This document shows, piece by piece, positions 44,393-54,310 of a stretch of 64,000 bases of DNA; position 1 is the stretch's first letter, and every line of letters starts with the position of its first letter. The DNA is taken from assembly GCA_022775005.1 (NCBI GenBank), contig JALFJR010000047.1:1-64000 (forward strand). The letters run 5' to 3'. This stretch comes from Parabacteroides sp. (GTDB lineage: Bacteria > Bacteroidota > Bacteroidia > Bacteroidales > Tannerellaceae). The position numbers and the translations under genes were made by a program. The notes below the pieces were generated by a model that did no database searches, was not told the DNA's origin, and saw only the letters and a program-made list of their open reading frames with translations.

Positions 44393-45310
44393 CTACGGCT
44401 CTCGCGTCACTTGGATTTTGTAGCGGGGATGATGTGCTAAAATCTCTTGGCGCAGGAAGGTGCGGTCGATGTGGGTATAGATCTGGGTGGTGGTAATCTG
44501 CTCATGCCCTAACATCTCTTGGATCGCCCGCAGATTGGCACCTCCCTCCAACAGGTGCGTGGCGAAAGAGTGGCGGAAGGTGTGGGGGCTGACCGTCTTG
44601 TGGATGCCCGCTGCTTCGGTCTGCACCTTGATGATGTGAAACACCATGATGCGAGAGAGCGCTGTGCCCCGTCGGCTGAGGAATAGTGTATCCTCAAATC
44701 CCTTCTTGGCCACCATCTGGCTACGCCCTTTCAGGTAGTTGTTGATCTCTCGCAAGGCAATCTCAGAGATAGGCACTAAACGCTGTTTATTTCCTTTACC
44801 CAGGACCCGGATGAATTGCTCCTCCGGATAGATGTCGGCATACCGCAGGTTGATCAATTCAGAGACCCGCAAGCCACAGCTGTAGAGCACCTCCAGCATG
44901 GCCCGGTTGCGATGCCCTTCGGCCGTGGAGAGGTCGATCGAGTCGAGGATGGCATTAACCTCGTTCACGGTCAGCACCTCCGGTAGCTTCAAGCCAATCT
45001 TGGGCGACTCTAACAGCTCCGTAGGGTCGCTCTCAATGTAGTCGTCGAGCAGCAGGAAGCGGTAGAACGATTTAATGCCGGAGATGATACGAGCTTGTGA
45101 GCGGGGATGAATCCCGATGTCGGCCAGTTGAGCGACAAACTGTTGCAGATCCTCATAGGAGATCTCATTGTATTTTTTCCCCTCGTCGGCCATGAACGAT
45201 ATGAGTTTGTCCAGGTCCATCAGATAGGCCTCAATGGAGTTGGGTGAGAGCCCACGCTCCAACCTCAGATAGATTTCATATTTCTTACGAATGTCGTCGC
45301 TCGCTTGCAT
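44393..45310 (-). CDS. xerD: Tyrosine recombinase XerD
   Basis: A 305-residue site-specific recombinase, most likely the chromosome dimer resolution enzyme. The N-terminal SAM-like domain covers about 1-95. The catalytic domain has the first Arg in SCGLRVSELINLRYADI, the HxxR box in SPHTFRHSFATHLLEGG, the late His in MLGHEQITTT and the nucleophile Tyr in QIYTHID. It is housekeeping-like in sequence and has no phage or integron genes around it. Its start is the ATG at 45310; an earlier TTG at 45316 is possible. Confidence 0.92.
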   Translation of the reverse strand: MQASDDIRKKYEIYLRLERGLSPNSIEAYLMDLDKLISFMADEGKKYNEISYEDLQQFVAQLADIGIHPRSQARIISGIKSFYRFLLLDDYIESDPTELLESPKIGLKLPEVLTVNEVNAILDSIDLSTAEGHRNRAMLEVLYSCGLRVSELINLRYADIYPEEQFIRVLGKGNKQRLVPISEIALREINNYLKGRSQMVAKKGFEDTLFLSRRGTALSRIMVFHIIKVQTEAAGIHKTVSPHTFRHSFATHLLEGGANLRAIQEMLGHEQITTTQIYTHIDRTFLRQEILAHHPRYKIQVTREP

Positions 45311-45349
45311 TGTCAAATATGTCGTTATGTATGTGTCAAATAAAATCCT

Positions 45350-45357
45350 TACCTTTG
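45350..45357 (+). promoter_or_regulatory. aroQ promoter (TACCTTTG)
   Basis: TACCTTTG is an exact TAnnTTTG match, 62 nt upstream of aroQ and divergent from xerD. Confidence 0.6.
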
Positions 45358-45419
45358 TCGAGTTAAACTAAAACGGCTCCGTCGTAAGGAGTGTACAAAG
45401 GTAATAAACTTGTAGAAGA

Positions 45420-45836
45420 ATGAAGAAGATCCAGATCATCAATGGCCCTAATCTGAATTTGTTAGGGAAGCGAGAACCCACCATCTACGGCCATAGCTCG
45501 TTTGAGGATTATTTACAGGTGTTGCGTCAACGCTATCCGGATTGTGAATTCGCCTATTACCAGAGCAATGTGGAGGGTGAGCTGATCAATAAGATCCATG
45601 AGGTAGGCTTTAGCTATGACGGCATCGTCTTGAATGCGGGAGCTTATACGCATACCTCGATTGCCTTGCACGATGCGATCAAGGCAGTGACTACGCCGGT
45701 CGTGGAGGTACATATCTCCAATGTGCATGCCCGGGAGTCGTTTCGCCATGTTTCGATGTTGTCTGCCGCTTGCAAAGGGGTGATCTTGGGCTTCGGGTTG
45801 GATTCCTATCGCTTGGCGGTGGAGTCTTTTCTATAA
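45420..45836 (+). CDS. aroQ: 3-dehydroquinate dehydratase, type II
   Basis: A 138-residue enzyme of the shikimate pathway, converting 3-dehydroquinate to 3-dehydroshikimate. The N-terminal signature IINGPNLNLLGKREPTIYG includes the catalytic Arg and Tyr loop. NAGAYTHTSIALHDAI and EVHISNVHARESFRH are the other conserved substrate-binding segments. The length is standard for the dodecameric type II enzyme. Confidence 0.96.
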   Translation: MKKIQIINGPNLNLLGKREPTIYGHSSFEDYLQVLRQRYPDCEFAYYQSNVEGELINKIHEVGFSYDGIVLNAGAYTHTSIALHDAIKAVTTPVVEVHISNVHARESFRHVSMLSAACKGVILGFGLDSYRLAVESFL

Positions 45837-45914
45837 GGTGGCAGGTAAGGTCTGGCGAAAGGTCGTTTATCGGGAAGGAAAGTAGTATTTAGGTTATAAT
45901 ATAATAATAGGTAT

Positions 45915-47381
45915 ATGTTAAAGCATACGAAGATTGTGGCTACCGTCTCTGACAAGCGTTGTGACGTGGAGTTTTTGGAGGCATTGTATAAAGCAGGTAT
46001 GAATGTCGTGCGTTTGAACACGGCACACTTGCAAGAGGAGGGTTTGACACGGATCGTCAATAACGTACGGGCTGTCTCCGATCGTATTGGCATCTTGATG
46101 GACACTAAAGGTCCGGAGGTGCGTACGACCGCTACGGTAGGTGGTGATCCTATCGCATTCAAGACAGGCGATCGAGTAAAAATCACAGGAAATCCCGATC
46201 AGGAGAGTTCACACGAGTGCATCTATGTCTCTTACCGTAATTTCGTGAACGACTTGGCGGTAGGCAGTGATATCTTGATTGATGATGGCGACTTAGAGTT
46301 GAAGGTAGTTGAGAAAACCGCGGATTATTTGGTATGCGAGGCGCAGAACGAGGCCTCTTTGGGCAGTCGCAAGAGCGTGAATGTCCCCGGCGTGCGCATC
46401 AACTTGCCTTCGCTGACCGAGCGTGACCGCAAGAACATCTTGTGGGCGATCGAGCATGACTTGGATTTCATTGCGCACTCTTTCGTGCGTACGAAGCAGG
46501 ATGTATTGGATATTCAGCGCATCCTTGATGAGCACAACAGCTCAATCAAGATTATCGCCAAGATTGAGAACCAAGAGGGTGTGGATAATGCGGATGAGAT
46601 CTTGGAGGCAGCTTACGGTATCATGATTGCCCGTGGCGATTTGGGTATCGAGGTGCCGGCAGAGAAGATCCCTGGCATTCAGCGTGTCTTGATCCGTAAG
46701 TGCGTGGCGGTGAAGAAGCCGGTGATCGTGGCGACACAGATGTTGCACTCGATGATTAACAATCCGCGCCCGACCCGTGCGGAGGTGACAGATATTGCCA
46801 ATGCGATCTATTATCGCACAGATGCGTTGATGTTGAGCGGGGAGACCGCTTATGGCAAATATCCGGTTGAGGCTGTGAAGACCATGACGAAGGTGGCTCG
46901 CGAGGCCGAGAAGACGAAGTTGGCGGCAAACGACATTCGTGTGCCTATCGAGGGCAACGACTTGGACGTAACTTCTTTCTTGGCCAAGCAGGCAGTGGAA
47001 TCTTCCTCTAAATTGATGGTGAAGGCAATCATCACGGATAGTTACACAGGACGTACGGCACGCTATTTGGCCGCTTTCCGTGGTACCTCTACCGTATTCG
47101 CTATCTGCTACAATCCCCGTGTGATGCGTATGTTGTCGCTCTCCTACGGTGTGTGGGCGGTTCATCAGCCTTACAACGACAGCCGTCGCAGTTATTTCTG
47201 CGACGCTTTGAAGCAGCTGATTCAGAGCGGATGGATCACTCCGGAGAACATGGTGGCCTATTTGAGCGGAAGCATCAACGAGGGTGGTACGACCTTCTTG
47301 GAGATCAACAACGTAGAAAAGGTACTGAGGGCGGCTGGCGACTATCTGTTGCCCACTTTCAGGGAGCATACGAACAAATAA
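45915..47381 (+). CDS. pyk: Pyruvate kinase
   Basis: A 488-residue glycolytic enzyme making pyruvate and ATP from phosphoenolpyruvate and ADP. Conserved parts are KHTKIVATVSDK and MDTKGPEVRTT at the start, the active-site IKIIAKIENQEGVDNADEI, MIARGDLGIEVP, and the ATQMLHSMINNPRPTRAEV segment. The C-terminal regulatory domain is complete. It is followed after 13 nt by an O-methyltransferase gene and then rbfA, probably in one transcript. Confidence 0.95.
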   Translation: MLKHTKIVATVSDKRCDVEFLEALYKAGMNVVRLNTAHLQEEGLTRIVNNVRAVSDRIGILMDTKGPEVRTTATVGGDPIAFKTGDRVKITGNPDQESSHECIYVSYRNFVNDLAVGSDILIDDGDLELKVVEKTADYLVCEAQNEASLGSRKSVNVPGVRINLPSLTERDRKNILWAIEHDLDFIAHSFVRTKQDVLDIQRILDEHNSSIKIIAKIENQEGVDNADEILEAAYGIMIARGDLGIEVPAEKIPGIQRVLIRKCVAVKKPVIVATQMLHSMINNPRPTRAEVTDIANAIYYRTDALMLSGETAYGKYPVEAVKTMTKVAREAEKTKLAANDIRVPIEGNDLDVTSFLAKQAVESSSKLMVKAIITDSYTGRTARYLAAFRGTSTVFAICYNPRVMRMLSLSYGVWAVHQPYNDSRRSYFCDALKQLIQSGWITPENMVAYLSGSINEGGTTFLEINNVEKVLRAAGDYLLPTFREHTNK

Positions 47382-47394
47382 TAACGCACGGCTG

Positions 47395-48030
47395 ATGTTT
47401 ACGGAAGAGATCGAATCCTATATCCTTTCCCATATCGACGAGGAGGGGGATCTGCTGAGGGCCTTGAATCGGGATGCCAATGTCAACCTCCTTCGTCCGC
47501 GTATGCTTTCTGGTCATCTGCAAGGACGACTCTTGAAGCTATTCTGTCGGATGATGCGTCCACATCGGGTGTTGGAGATCGGTACCTATACCGGATATGC
47601 CACGCTTTGCATGGCGGAGGGCTTGGAAGAGGGAGCCTTGGTGCATACGATCGAGGTTAACGACGAGATGGAGGATTTCATTCAGAAATATCTCTCCCGT
47701 TCGCCGCATCAAGCGAAGGTGCGGCTACACATTGGCGATGCGATGGAGATTATCCCACAGTTGGATGAGACCTTTGACCTGGTGTTCATTGACGCAGATA
47801 AGCGGCTTTACTCCGCCTATTATGATCTGGTCTTCCCGAAAGTACGTGCGGGAGGGCTGATCTTGGCGGATAATACGCTGTGGGATGGCAAGGTAATTGA
47901 GGAGGTAGCTCCTGCGGATAAACAGACGCAGGGCATCCTCCATTTTAATGATAAGATCAAGGCTGACGATCGGGTAGAGAAGGTAATCCTTCCGATGCGC
48001 GATGGCTTGACCTTGATCTGGAAAAAGTAA
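47395..48030 (+). CDS. O-methyltransferase (family 3, class I SAM-dependent)
   Basis: A 211-residue soluble methyltransferase of the catechol or caffeoyl-CoA type. The SAM-binding motif is VLEIGTYTGYATLCMAEGL. The metal-binding VFIDADKRLYSAYYD and ADNTLWDG are also characteristic. In several bacteria similar proteins act as TrmR-type tRNA (5-hydroxyuridine) methyltransferases, which would fit the neighbouring rbfA, but this is only a guess. It lies between pyk and rbfA. Confidence 0.85.
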   Translation: MFTEEIESYILSHIDEEGDLLRALNRDANVNLLRPRMLSGHLQGRLLKLFCRMMRPHRVLEIGTYTGYATLCMAEGLEEGALVHTIEVNDEMEDFIQKYLSRSPHQAKVRLHIGDAMEIIPQLDETFDLVFIDADKRLYSAYYDLVFPKVRAGGLILADNTLWDGKVIEEVAPADKQTQGILHFNDKIKADDRVEKVILPMRDGLTLIWKK

Positions 48031-48050
48031 TAGATCAAAGAGAAAGTGTT

Positions 48051-48386
48051 ATGGAAGGTACAAGATTACAGAAGATTGAGCGACTCTTACAGAAAGAGTT
48101 GGGTGATATTTTCCAGAAGCAGACCCAGGCGATGCATGGGGTTCTGGTTTCTGTCAGTGTGGTACGTGTAAGCCCGGATTTAAGTGTGGCGAAAGCCTAT
48201 TTGAGCATCTTCCCCTCGGCGAAGGGCGAGGAGCTGCTGAAGGCGATCCGTGCGAATACGAAGGCTATCCGTTATGACCTGGGGCAGCGGGTGCGCTTGC
48301 AGTTGCGTAAGATTCCTGAGTTGAGTTTCTTCATCGACGATTCATTAGACTACATCGAGCATATCGACTCTTTGTTGAATAAGTAA
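48051..48386 (+). CDS. rbfA: Ribosome-binding factor A
   Basis: A 111-residue factor for maturation of the 30S ribosomal subunit. The sequence begins RLQKIERLLQKELGDIFQK and has the KH-type fold segment VVRVSPDLSVAKAYLSIFP. The end, RKIPELSFFIDDSLDYIEHI, is typical of RbfA. The next gene, an FtsX-like permease, starts seven nt later. Confidence 0.93.
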   Translation: MEGTRLQKIERLLQKELGDIFQKQTQAMHGVLVSVSVVRVSPDLSVAKAYLSIFPSAKGEELLKAIRANTKAIRYDLGQRVRLQLRKIPELSFFIDDSLDYIEHIDSLLNK

Positions 48387-48392
48387 TTCGCG

Positions 48393-49622
48393 TTGAATCT
48401 CTCTTTCTACATAGCACGGCGCTATCTCTTCTCGAAGAAGTCGCACAACGCCATCAACATCATCTCGTTGGTGTCCGTGTGTGGAGTGGCCGTGGCGACC
48501 CTTGCGCTGGTGTGTGCGTTGTCGGTTTACAATGGGTTCAACGACCTGGTATCCTCGCTCTTTGGTCATTTTGACGCTGAGCTGAAAATTACCCCTGTCA
48601 AAGGAAAGGTGTTCGACCCGGAAACTGAGGCGATGCGTGCCGTTGAAGCTTTACCGATGGTGGCTTGTTACAGCGAGGTGTTGCAAGACAATGTGTTGGT
48701 ACGCTATCATGACCGGCAGGGGGTAGCGGTCTTGAAAGGTGTGGATGCCTCGTATGAGCAACTGACACAGATAGACAGCATTTTGATAGATGGCTCTTTT
48801 AAGCTGGCCGATGAGGTGGTGAACTATGCGAACCTGGGTATAGGCTTGGCTTATGCTTTGGGTATCAATGCGGGATTTGTCACCCCTATGGAAATTTATG
48901 CGCCTAAGCGAGCGGAGCGGGTGAATATGGCTAACCCTGCCTCCTCGTTTCAGTTGGAATATGCTTACATCGGGAGTGTCTTTCGGACCGATCAACAGCT
49001 CTATGACGATTCTTACTTGATTGTGCCGTTAGCCTTAGCTCGTTCACTGTTTGATTATGAGCATGAGGTGTCGGCCATTGAGCTGAAACTGCATGATTCA
49101 AAGCAGGTAGCACAGGCGAAACAGGAGATCAGTCGTTTGTTAGGGGAGGAGTTTAAGGTGCAAGACCGCTTTGAGCAGCAGGAAGATTCATTCCGCATGA
49201 TGCAGATTGAGAAGTGGATGACCTTCTTGATTTTGACCTTTATTTTAGCCATCGCCCTCTTCAATGTGGTGGGTTCCCTCTCAATGCTGATGATCGAGAA
49301 GCAGGCGGATGTCGCGACACTTCGTAATTTGGGTGCGGATAACCGGTTGATCCGTCGTATTTTCTTGTTGGAGGGTTGGATGATTTCCGCTTTTGGCGCA
49401 GGCATCGGTATAGTGATCGGTGTGACGTTATGCCTGTTGCAACAGACAATTGGATTTATCTCCTTGGGTGACGCTGCCGGAGCATTTGTGATTGATGCCT
49501 ATCCGGTGCGGATAGCCGTGGGTGATATAGTGACTATTCTCTGTACGGTCTTGTTGATCGGTTTCTTAGCCGCTTGGTATCCTGTGCGTTATTTGGCCAA
49601 ACGATTCCGGATCGAGCAGTAG
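48393..49622 (+). CDS. LolC/LolE-like FtsX-family permease
   Basis: A 409-residue inner-membrane protein with the MacB/FtsX plan. There is one transmembrane segment near 20-45 (NIISLVSVCGVAVATLALVCA), a large periplasmic domain (about 50-260), and three C-terminal membrane segments. The family takes part in lipoprotein release or other ABC-driven envelope transport. No ATPase gene is adjacent, so the partner is encoded elsewhere. The start codon is TTG at 48393, the only one that keeps the conserved N-terminal LSFYIARRYLFSKKSHNAIN. Confidence 0.88.
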   Translation: MNLSFYIARRYLFSKKSHNAINIISLVSVCGVAVATLALVCALSVYNGFNDLVSSLFGHFDAELKITPVKGKVFDPETEAMRAVEALPMVACYSEVLQDNVLVRYHDRQGVAVLKGVDASYEQLTQIDSILIDGSFKLADEVVNYANLGIGLAYALGINAGFVTPMEIYAPKRAERVNMANPASSFQLEYAYIGSVFRTDQQLYDDSYLIVPLALARSLFDYEHEVSAIELKLHDSKQVAQAKQEISRLLGEEFKVQDRFEQQEDSFRMMQIEKWMTFLILTFILAIALFNVVGSLSMLMIEKQADVATLRNLGADNRLIRRIFLLEGWMISAFGAGIGIVIGVTLCLLQQTIGFISLGDAAGAFVIDAYPVRIAVGDIVTILCTVLLIGFLAAWYPVRYLAKRFRIEQ

Positions 49623-49667
49623 GCGGCTGTTGTCGTTGCGGCCATACCTTCCTTTCCCTTTTTTTCT

Positions 49668-49675
49668 TACCTTTG
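49668..49675 (+). promoter_or_regulatory. mutS promoter (TACCTTTG)
   Basis: TACCTTTG is an exact TAnnTTTG match, 29 nt upstream of the GTG start of mutS. An AAGGAG ribosome-binding site at 49690-49695 lies nine nt before the GTG and supports that start. Confidence 0.7.
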
Positions 49676-49704
49676 CAGCAGTTAAAGATAAGGAGTTATA
49701 GAGC

Positions 49705-52326
49705 GTGGCGAAAATAGTGGAAACCCCGTTGATGAAGCAATATTTCGACATCAAGGCAAAACACCCGGATGCGATCTTGCTTTTCCGTGTAGGCGATTTC
49801 TATGAGATGTATGGCGAGGATGCCGTGGTAGGTGCGGAGATCTTGGGGATCGTGCAGACCAAACGGGCCAATGGCGTGGCACAGCATGTGGAGATGGCCG
49901 GTTTCCCTCACCATGCGTTGGATTCCTACTTGCCTAAATTGGTGCGCGCGGGGAAGCGTGTGGCGATCTGTGATCAGTTGGAAGACCCAAAGATGACCAA
50001 GAAGCTGGTGAAGCGCGGCATTACCGAATTGGTTACCCCCGGAGTCTCTATCAACGACAATATCTTGAACCACAAGGAGAATAACTTCTTATCCTCCATT
50101 CATTTCGTGAAAGATCATTGTGGCGTTGCCTTTTTGGATATCTCTACCGGTGAGTTCTTGACAGCGGAGGGTTCCGTGGATTACATGGATAAGCTGATCA
50201 ACAATTTCTCGCCCAAAGAGGTGCTGATCGAGCGAGGCAACAAGAAACGCTTTGAGGAGGCTTTCGGCCCTCGTTATTTTGTCTTTGAGTTGGATGATTG
50301 GATCTTTACAACGAACGCAGCTGAGGATCGGTTGCTGAAACATTTTGAGACCAAGAACTTGAAAGGTTTCGGTGTGCAACACTTGAAGTTAGGCATTATC
50401 GCCTCAGGTGCTATTCTCTATTATTTGGATCAAACACAGCATACGCATATTCAACACATCACGGCTCTCTCCCGCATTGAAGAGGAGCGTTTTGTCCGAT
50501 TAGACAAGTTTACAGTGCGTAGCTTGGAGTTGGTTGACGCCATGAATGAGGGGGGCACCAGCCTGTTGCAGGTAATCGACAAGACCATCTCGCCGATGGG
50601 TTCGCGTATGCTTCGCCGGTGGATGTTGTTCCCTTTGAAAGACCTCAAACCCATTCAGGAGCGACAGGATGTGGTGGATCATCTATTCCGTCATCCTGAG
50701 TTGAAGGAACTGTTGGAGACACAGTTAGAGCAGATTGGCGATTTGGAACGTATCATCTCGAAGGTGGCTGTCGGACGTGTCTCACCGCGGGAGGTCGTGC
50801 AGCTCAAGGTGGCATTGACCGCCTTGGAGCCGATCAAACAGGCCTGTATGACGAGTGAGGAGCCCAGTTTGCAACGGATTGGTGAGCAGTTGAATATTTG
50901 TGCCCTGATTCGTGATCGGATCGCGAAAGAGATTCAGCCGGATCCCCCTTCGTTGGTGAATAAAGGAGGTATCATCGCTACCGGGGTGAATGCGGAGCTG
51001 GATGAATTGCGTACGATTGCCTATTCAGGCAAGGATTACCTGTTGAAAGTGCAGCAGCGAGAGAGCGAAGAGACCGGCATCCCCAGCTTAAAGATTGGTT
51101 TCAACAATGTTTTTGGCTACTATATCGAGGTGCGTAATGCCCATAAGGATAAGGTGCCTGCCAGTTGGATACGCAAGCAGACCTTGGTGAATGCGGAGCG
51201 TTACATCACTGAGGAGTTGAAGGAATACGAGGAGAAGATCTTGGGTGCGGAGGAGCGTATCCTCTCGTTAGAGACACGGCTCTTCAATGATTTAGTCTTG
51301 GCATTGAGCGAGTATATTCCTCCGATTCAGATTGATGCTAACCAAATTGGTCGTTTGGATTGCCTGCTTTCGTTTGCGAAGGTGGCGGAGAGCAATCGTT
51401 ATATCCGTCCGGTGGTGGATGAAAGTGACGTGATCGACATCAAAGGAGGAAGGCATGCGGTGATTGAAAAGCAGTTACCGCCAGGTGAACCCTATATCGC
51501 TAATGATGTCTATTTAGACAATGAGCGGCAGCAGATCATCATGATCACGGGTCCGAACATGGCGGGTAAGTCAGCCCTGCTTCGCCAGACCGCATTGATC
51601 ACCCTCTTGGCACAGATTGGCTGTTTCGTGCCAGCTGAGAGCGCTCGAATAGGATTGGTTGATAAGGTGTTTACGCGTGTGGGAGCCTCTGATAACATCT
51701 CAGTGGGTGAGTCCACTTTTATGGTCGAGATGAATGAGGCAGCCGATATTCTCAACAACATGACAGCTCGCAGCTTGGTGTTGTTCGATGAGTTGGGACG
51801 AGGAACCAGTACCTACGACGGAATCTCCATTGCGTGGGCCATCGTGGAATATATCCATGAGCATCCGAATGCCAAGGCGAAGACCCTTTTTGCCACGCAT
51901 TATCATGAGCTAAACGAGATGGAGCGCAGTTTCCCTCGTATCAAGAACTTCAATGTCTCGGTGAAGGAGGTAGGCAACAAGGTGATTTTCTTACGTAAGC
52001 TGGTGCCGGGTGGTAGTGAACATAGTTTCGGTATTCATGTGGCGAAAATGGCCGGTATGCCGAAAAGTATCGTGAGCCGAGCCAACGAGATCCTGAAGCA
52101 GTTGGAAAAGGAGAATCGGCAAGAAGGTATCAGCGGCAAGTCGGTGAAGGCGGTTACGGCTCCTGCGGAGGGCTATCAACTCAGCTTCTTCCAGCTGGAT
52201 GACCCGGTGTTGAGCCAGGTGCGGGATGAGATCCGCGACCTGGATGTCAACAACCTGACCCCGATTGAGGCGTTGAACAAGCTCAACGACATCAAGCGCA
52301 TCATCACCGGGAAGACTCGTTCGTGA
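49705..52326 (+). CDS. mutS: DNA mismatch repair protein MutS
   Basis: An 873-residue ATPase that recognises mismatched DNA. The mismatch-binding N-terminal domain has [16 protein letters not shown] (the Phe-x-Glu wedge). The Walker A motif is GPNMAGKS (616-623), followed by [14 protein letters not shown], the Walker [14 protein letters not shown] and the ATHYHEL motif. Length and order are those of MutS1, not MutS2. It starts with GTG at 49705, fixed by an upstream AAGGAG. Its last 23 nt overlap the convergent DUF4252 gene. Confidence 0.97.
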   Translation: MAKIVETPLMKQYFDIKAKHPDAILLFRVGDFYEMYGEDAVVGAEILGIVQTKRANGVAQHVEMAGFPHHALDSYLPKLVRAGKRVAICDQLEDPKMTKKLVKRGITELVTPGVSINDNILNHKENNFLSSIHFVKDHCGVAFLDISTGEFLTAEGSVDYMDKLINNFSPKEVLIERGNKKRFEEAFGPRYFVFELDDWIFTTNAAEDRLLKHFETKNLKGFGVQHLKLGIIASGAILYYLDQTQHTHIQHITALSRIEEERFVRLDKFTVRSLELVDAMNEGGTSLLQVIDKTISPMGSRMLRRWMLFPLKDLKPIQERQDVVDHLFRHPELKELLETQLEQIGDLERIISKVAVGRVSPREVVQLKVALTALEPIKQACMTSEEPSLQRIGEQLNICALIRDRIAKEIQPDPPSLVNKGGIIATGVNAELDELRTIAYSGKDYLLKVQQRESEETGIPSLKIGFNNVFGYYIEVRNAHKDKVPASWIRKQTLVNAERYITEELKEYEEKILGAEERILSLETRLFNDLVLALSEYIPPIQIDANQIGRLDCLLSFAKVAESNRYIRPVVDESDVIDIKGGRHAVIEKQLPPGEPYIANDVYLDNERQQIIMITGPNMAGKSALLRQTALITLLAQIGCFVPAESARIGLVDKVFTRVGASDNISVGESTFMVEMNEAADILNNMTARSLVLFDELGRGTSTYDGISIAWAIVEYIHEHPNAKAKTLFATHYHELNEMERSFPRIKNFNVSVKEVGNKVIFLRKLVPGGSEHSFGIHVAKMAGMPKSIVSRANEILKQLEKENRQEGISGKSVKAVTAPAEGYQLSFFQLDDPVLSQVRDEIRDLDVNNLTPIEALNKLNDIKRIITGKTRS

Positions 52327-52765
52327 TCTCTTGTATATCTTGCAAGGTAAAGTTACCTTTCAGCTGGATCACGCTGAAGTTTTCTTCCGTGTCGGCCAAC
52401 ATGATCAGCTCCTTGATCAGCTCACCCTGCTGTCGGATATAGAAATTGGCTTTTGTCCCTTTGTCTTTTACCCGCATCAGCTCTTCATACTCCTTACCGA
52501 TCATACCGCTAAACTCCTTGCGCATCTGCGCTTGGAGTTCCTTGCGCTCGGTGCTGAGTATCTGTAATCCATCAATTTTTCCCTGCATATTGGCCAGTTC
52601 CAACCCGATGTGCTCCATGGTGGGCATCATCTGGAACATCTTCTTGGAGATATAGACAGTCGTCACCTCATCCATATCGGCATACTTCGAGAACCACTTG
52701 TCTTGCGCGAAGCTAAAGCTGGAGACACAGAGCAGCAGTCCCAATAGATATAATTTCATGCTCAT
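52304..52765 (-). CDS. DUF4252 protein (copy 2 of the sigma-factor module)
   Basis: A 153-residue exported protein with a signal peptide (about 1-20, ending SFAQ). The body resembles DUF4252: an N-terminal [21 protein letters not shown] segment and a late [15 protein letters not shown] strand-helix. The family is small, Bacteroidetes-restricted in my experience, and without known function. It is the last gene of a minus-strand module with a membrane protein, an ECF sigma factor and another DUF4252 protein. Its 3' end overlaps mutS by 23 nt. Confidence 0.75.
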   Translation of the reverse strand: MSMKLYLLGLLLCVSSFSFAQDKWFSKYADMDEVTTVYISKKMFQMMPTMEHIGLELANMQGKIDGLQILSTERKELQAQMRKEFSGMIGKEYEELMRVKDKGTKANFYIRQQGELIKELIMLADTEENFSVIQLKGNFTLQDIQEITNESSR

Positions 52766-52769
52766 TGCT

Positions 52770-53168
52770 TTATTCCTTTAAATGTTTGTTGATAATCTGG
52801 TTGATTTGTCGCATCTCCTCGGTGGAGGCTTGGGCCTGTTCCAATCCCTTATTGAGGTTTTGCGAGAGCAAGACTAATGCCTTTTCAGCCACCAAGGCCG
52901 CCTCTTTTGGATCACTGAAGGTATCGGCCATGACGGGCGGTTCGGAGGGTCGTTCAAGGGCGATCCAAAGCAAGGCCCCAGCGAAAGCCGCTGCGATCCC
53001 ACTGATTCCGATCCACCATGGACGAAGCCTATGTGGATGGAGGCGAGGCTGTTCAGCTGCGGCTAACGCATCGATATGTGCGCTCAATCGTTTCTCCAGC
53101 CCTTCCGGTAGCTGGGCTTCCGTTTGTAGCGCCTGTTTGATCAGCGCATCAATCTGTTGTTCGTTCAT
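52770..53168 (-). CDS. Small membrane protein, possible anti-sigma factor
   Basis: A 132-residue protein with a charged N-terminal region (about 1-50, IDALIKQALQTEAQLPEG), one transmembrane segment (about 53-73, IGISGIAAAFAGALLWIAL) and an extracytoplasmic tail. Its start overlaps the ECF sigma stop by four nt. Position and topology fit an anti-sigma factor, but no ZAS zinc motif is present, so the role is inferred. It could equally be a structural partner of the DUF4252 proteins. Confidence 0.6.
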   Translation of the reverse strand: MNEQQIDALIKQALQTEAQLPEGLEKRLSAHIDALAAAEQPRLHPHRLRPWWIGISGIAAAFAGALLWIALERPSEPPVMADTFSDPKEAALVAEKALVLLSQNLNKGLEQAQASTEEMRQINQIINKHLKE

Positions 53169-53665
53169 AGATTCTCCTTTTTCAGTTTACCCTTGATGTA
53201 TTTTCGTGCTCGTGAGAGCAATGTCCGCACGTTGGCCGGACTGAATCCCGTAATCTCCGCGATCTCTTCCACCGAACAATCCTCCATGCCTCGCAAGCGA
53301 ATCACCTGTTGTTGGTTGGGTGGTAGTTCTTGGATCAGCCGAACCACCTGTCGCAGTTGGTCTCTCGTCTCTACCTGTCGCTCTGGCGAATCCTCGCAGT
53401 GAAGAATTACCGTCTCAAGCGGTTCACTCCGACTGTTGGTTCGAGGCGATCGGAGGAAATCCAAGCAGAGGTTACGCACGATGGTTACGGCAAATGCCTC
53501 CGGCTGTTGAACAGCCTCCAAGGAATCTCGTTTGCTCCAGAGCTTGGTGTAAGCCTCTTGCAGGATGTCTTCCGCATCCTCGGGCGATTCTACCAAAGCG
53601 AGTGCGATGCGATAGAGTTTCGGATGAAAGGAGAGAAAGCGTTGCTTGAACGTTTCCGCTTCCAT
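53165..53665 (-). CDS. ECF-family RNA polymerase sigma factor
   Basis: A 166-residue sigma-70 family protein with only regions 2 and 4. Region 2 (about 10-75) has SPEDAEDILQEAYTKLW and FAVTIVRNLCLDFLR. Region 4 (about 105-160) has LPPNQQQVIRLRGMEDCSVEE, read here only in part, then IAEITGFSPANVRTLLSRAR. It is the second gene of a four-gene minus-strand module, seven nt behind a DUF4252 gene and overlapping the next gene by four nt. The regulon is probably envelope related. Confidence 0.93.
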   Translation of the reverse strand: MEAETFKQRFLSFHPKLYRIALALVESPEDAEDILQEAYTKLWSKRDSLEAVQQPEAFAVTIVRNLCLDFLRSPRTNSRSEPLETVILHCEDSPERQVETRDQLRQVVRLIQELPPNQQQVIRLRGMEDCSVEEIAEITGFSPANVRTLLSRARKYIKGKLKKENL

Positions 53666-53672
53666 GCGTCTC

Positions 53673-54119
53673 CTATTTACTATTTTCTTCTACAATCTTT
53701 TCTATATCAGCAGGATTGATATTCCCTTTGATATGGATAAGGTTGCAGTCGTTACCCGTAGAGTAAAGGAGGATTTCCCGGATGCGATCTTTCTCGATCT
53801 TGAAGAGCACTTTCGTCCGTCCATTGGCCTCATTGCTGGAGATAACTGTCTCGAAAGCTGGATCCTTGAAGTTGGAGATGGCTTTTTGAAAACGTTCCTT
53901 CGTATCCAAGGAACATCCGTCCAGCTCTAAGAGATCAACATTGTTCACCCCCAAGGTCTCCGTGAAGAGACTGGCTAACTTCATGGTGAATCCACCCACA
54001 TGAACCGTGCTGGCCCCCTCCACGTCCTTGAAGGAGTTGAAAAGTTTCTCCACACTCTGTCCGTAACTCATTTGCGCGAAACATACGATCGCCACAAGTA
54101 TCCATTTCATCTTTCGCAT
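53673..54119 (-). CDS. DUF4252 protein (copy 1 of the sigma-factor module)
   Basis: A 148-residue exported protein with a signal peptide (about 1-20, ending MSYGQ). The body has the same outline as the protein at 52304: FNSFKDVEGASTVHVGGFTM early and LIHIKGNINPADIEKIVEE at the end. It leads the module that contains the ECF sigma factor. The ATG at 54110 is a possible alternative start. Function unknown. Confidence 0.75.
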   Translation of the reverse strand: MRKMKWILVAIVCFAQMSYGQSVEKLFNSFKDVEGASTVHVGGFTMKLASLFTETLGVNNVDLLELDGCSLDTKERFQKAISNFKDPAFETVISSNEANGRTKVLFKIEKDRIREILLYSTGNDCNLIHIKGNINPADIEKIVEENSK

Positions 54120-54189
54120 GATCTTCTCTGTTTTTTATCGTTCTCAGCCACCCTTTGCGCGCTTTATCAGGTGGCCTTTGTTGAGAAGA

Positions 54190-54197
54190 CGAAGATA
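54190..54197 (-). promoter_or_regulatory. Putative promoter of the DUF4252/sigma module (TATCTTCG)
   Basis: TATCTTCG on the minus strand lies 71 nt upstream of the first module gene. A GCCACC/GGTGGC inverted repeat sits between them, near 54148-54175. Confidence 0.45.
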
Positions 54198-54270
54198 AGC
54201 GGAATTTGTGACAAACTTTTTTTCCTCCCGAGGAAAATTTTGCTACATGGCGAGGAAATAAATAATTGTG

Positions 54271-54278
54271 TACCTTCG
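54271..54278 (+). promoter_or_regulatory. Putative promoter of the DUF4271-hemD unit (TACCTTCG)
   Basis: TACCTTCG matches the -7 variant seen before nadA, including the flanking GCGCCGT. It lies 32 nt upstream of the ATG at 54311 and excludes an in-frame start at 54266. Confidence 0.6.
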
Positions 54279-54310
54279 CGCCGTCAACTGTAGCAAGGGT
54301 ATTTAGAAGC

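Noticed and set aside
44393..45310. Integron or phage integrase
   Set aside because: The recombinase fits housekeeping XerD, and no attachment sites, phage genes or cassettes flank it.
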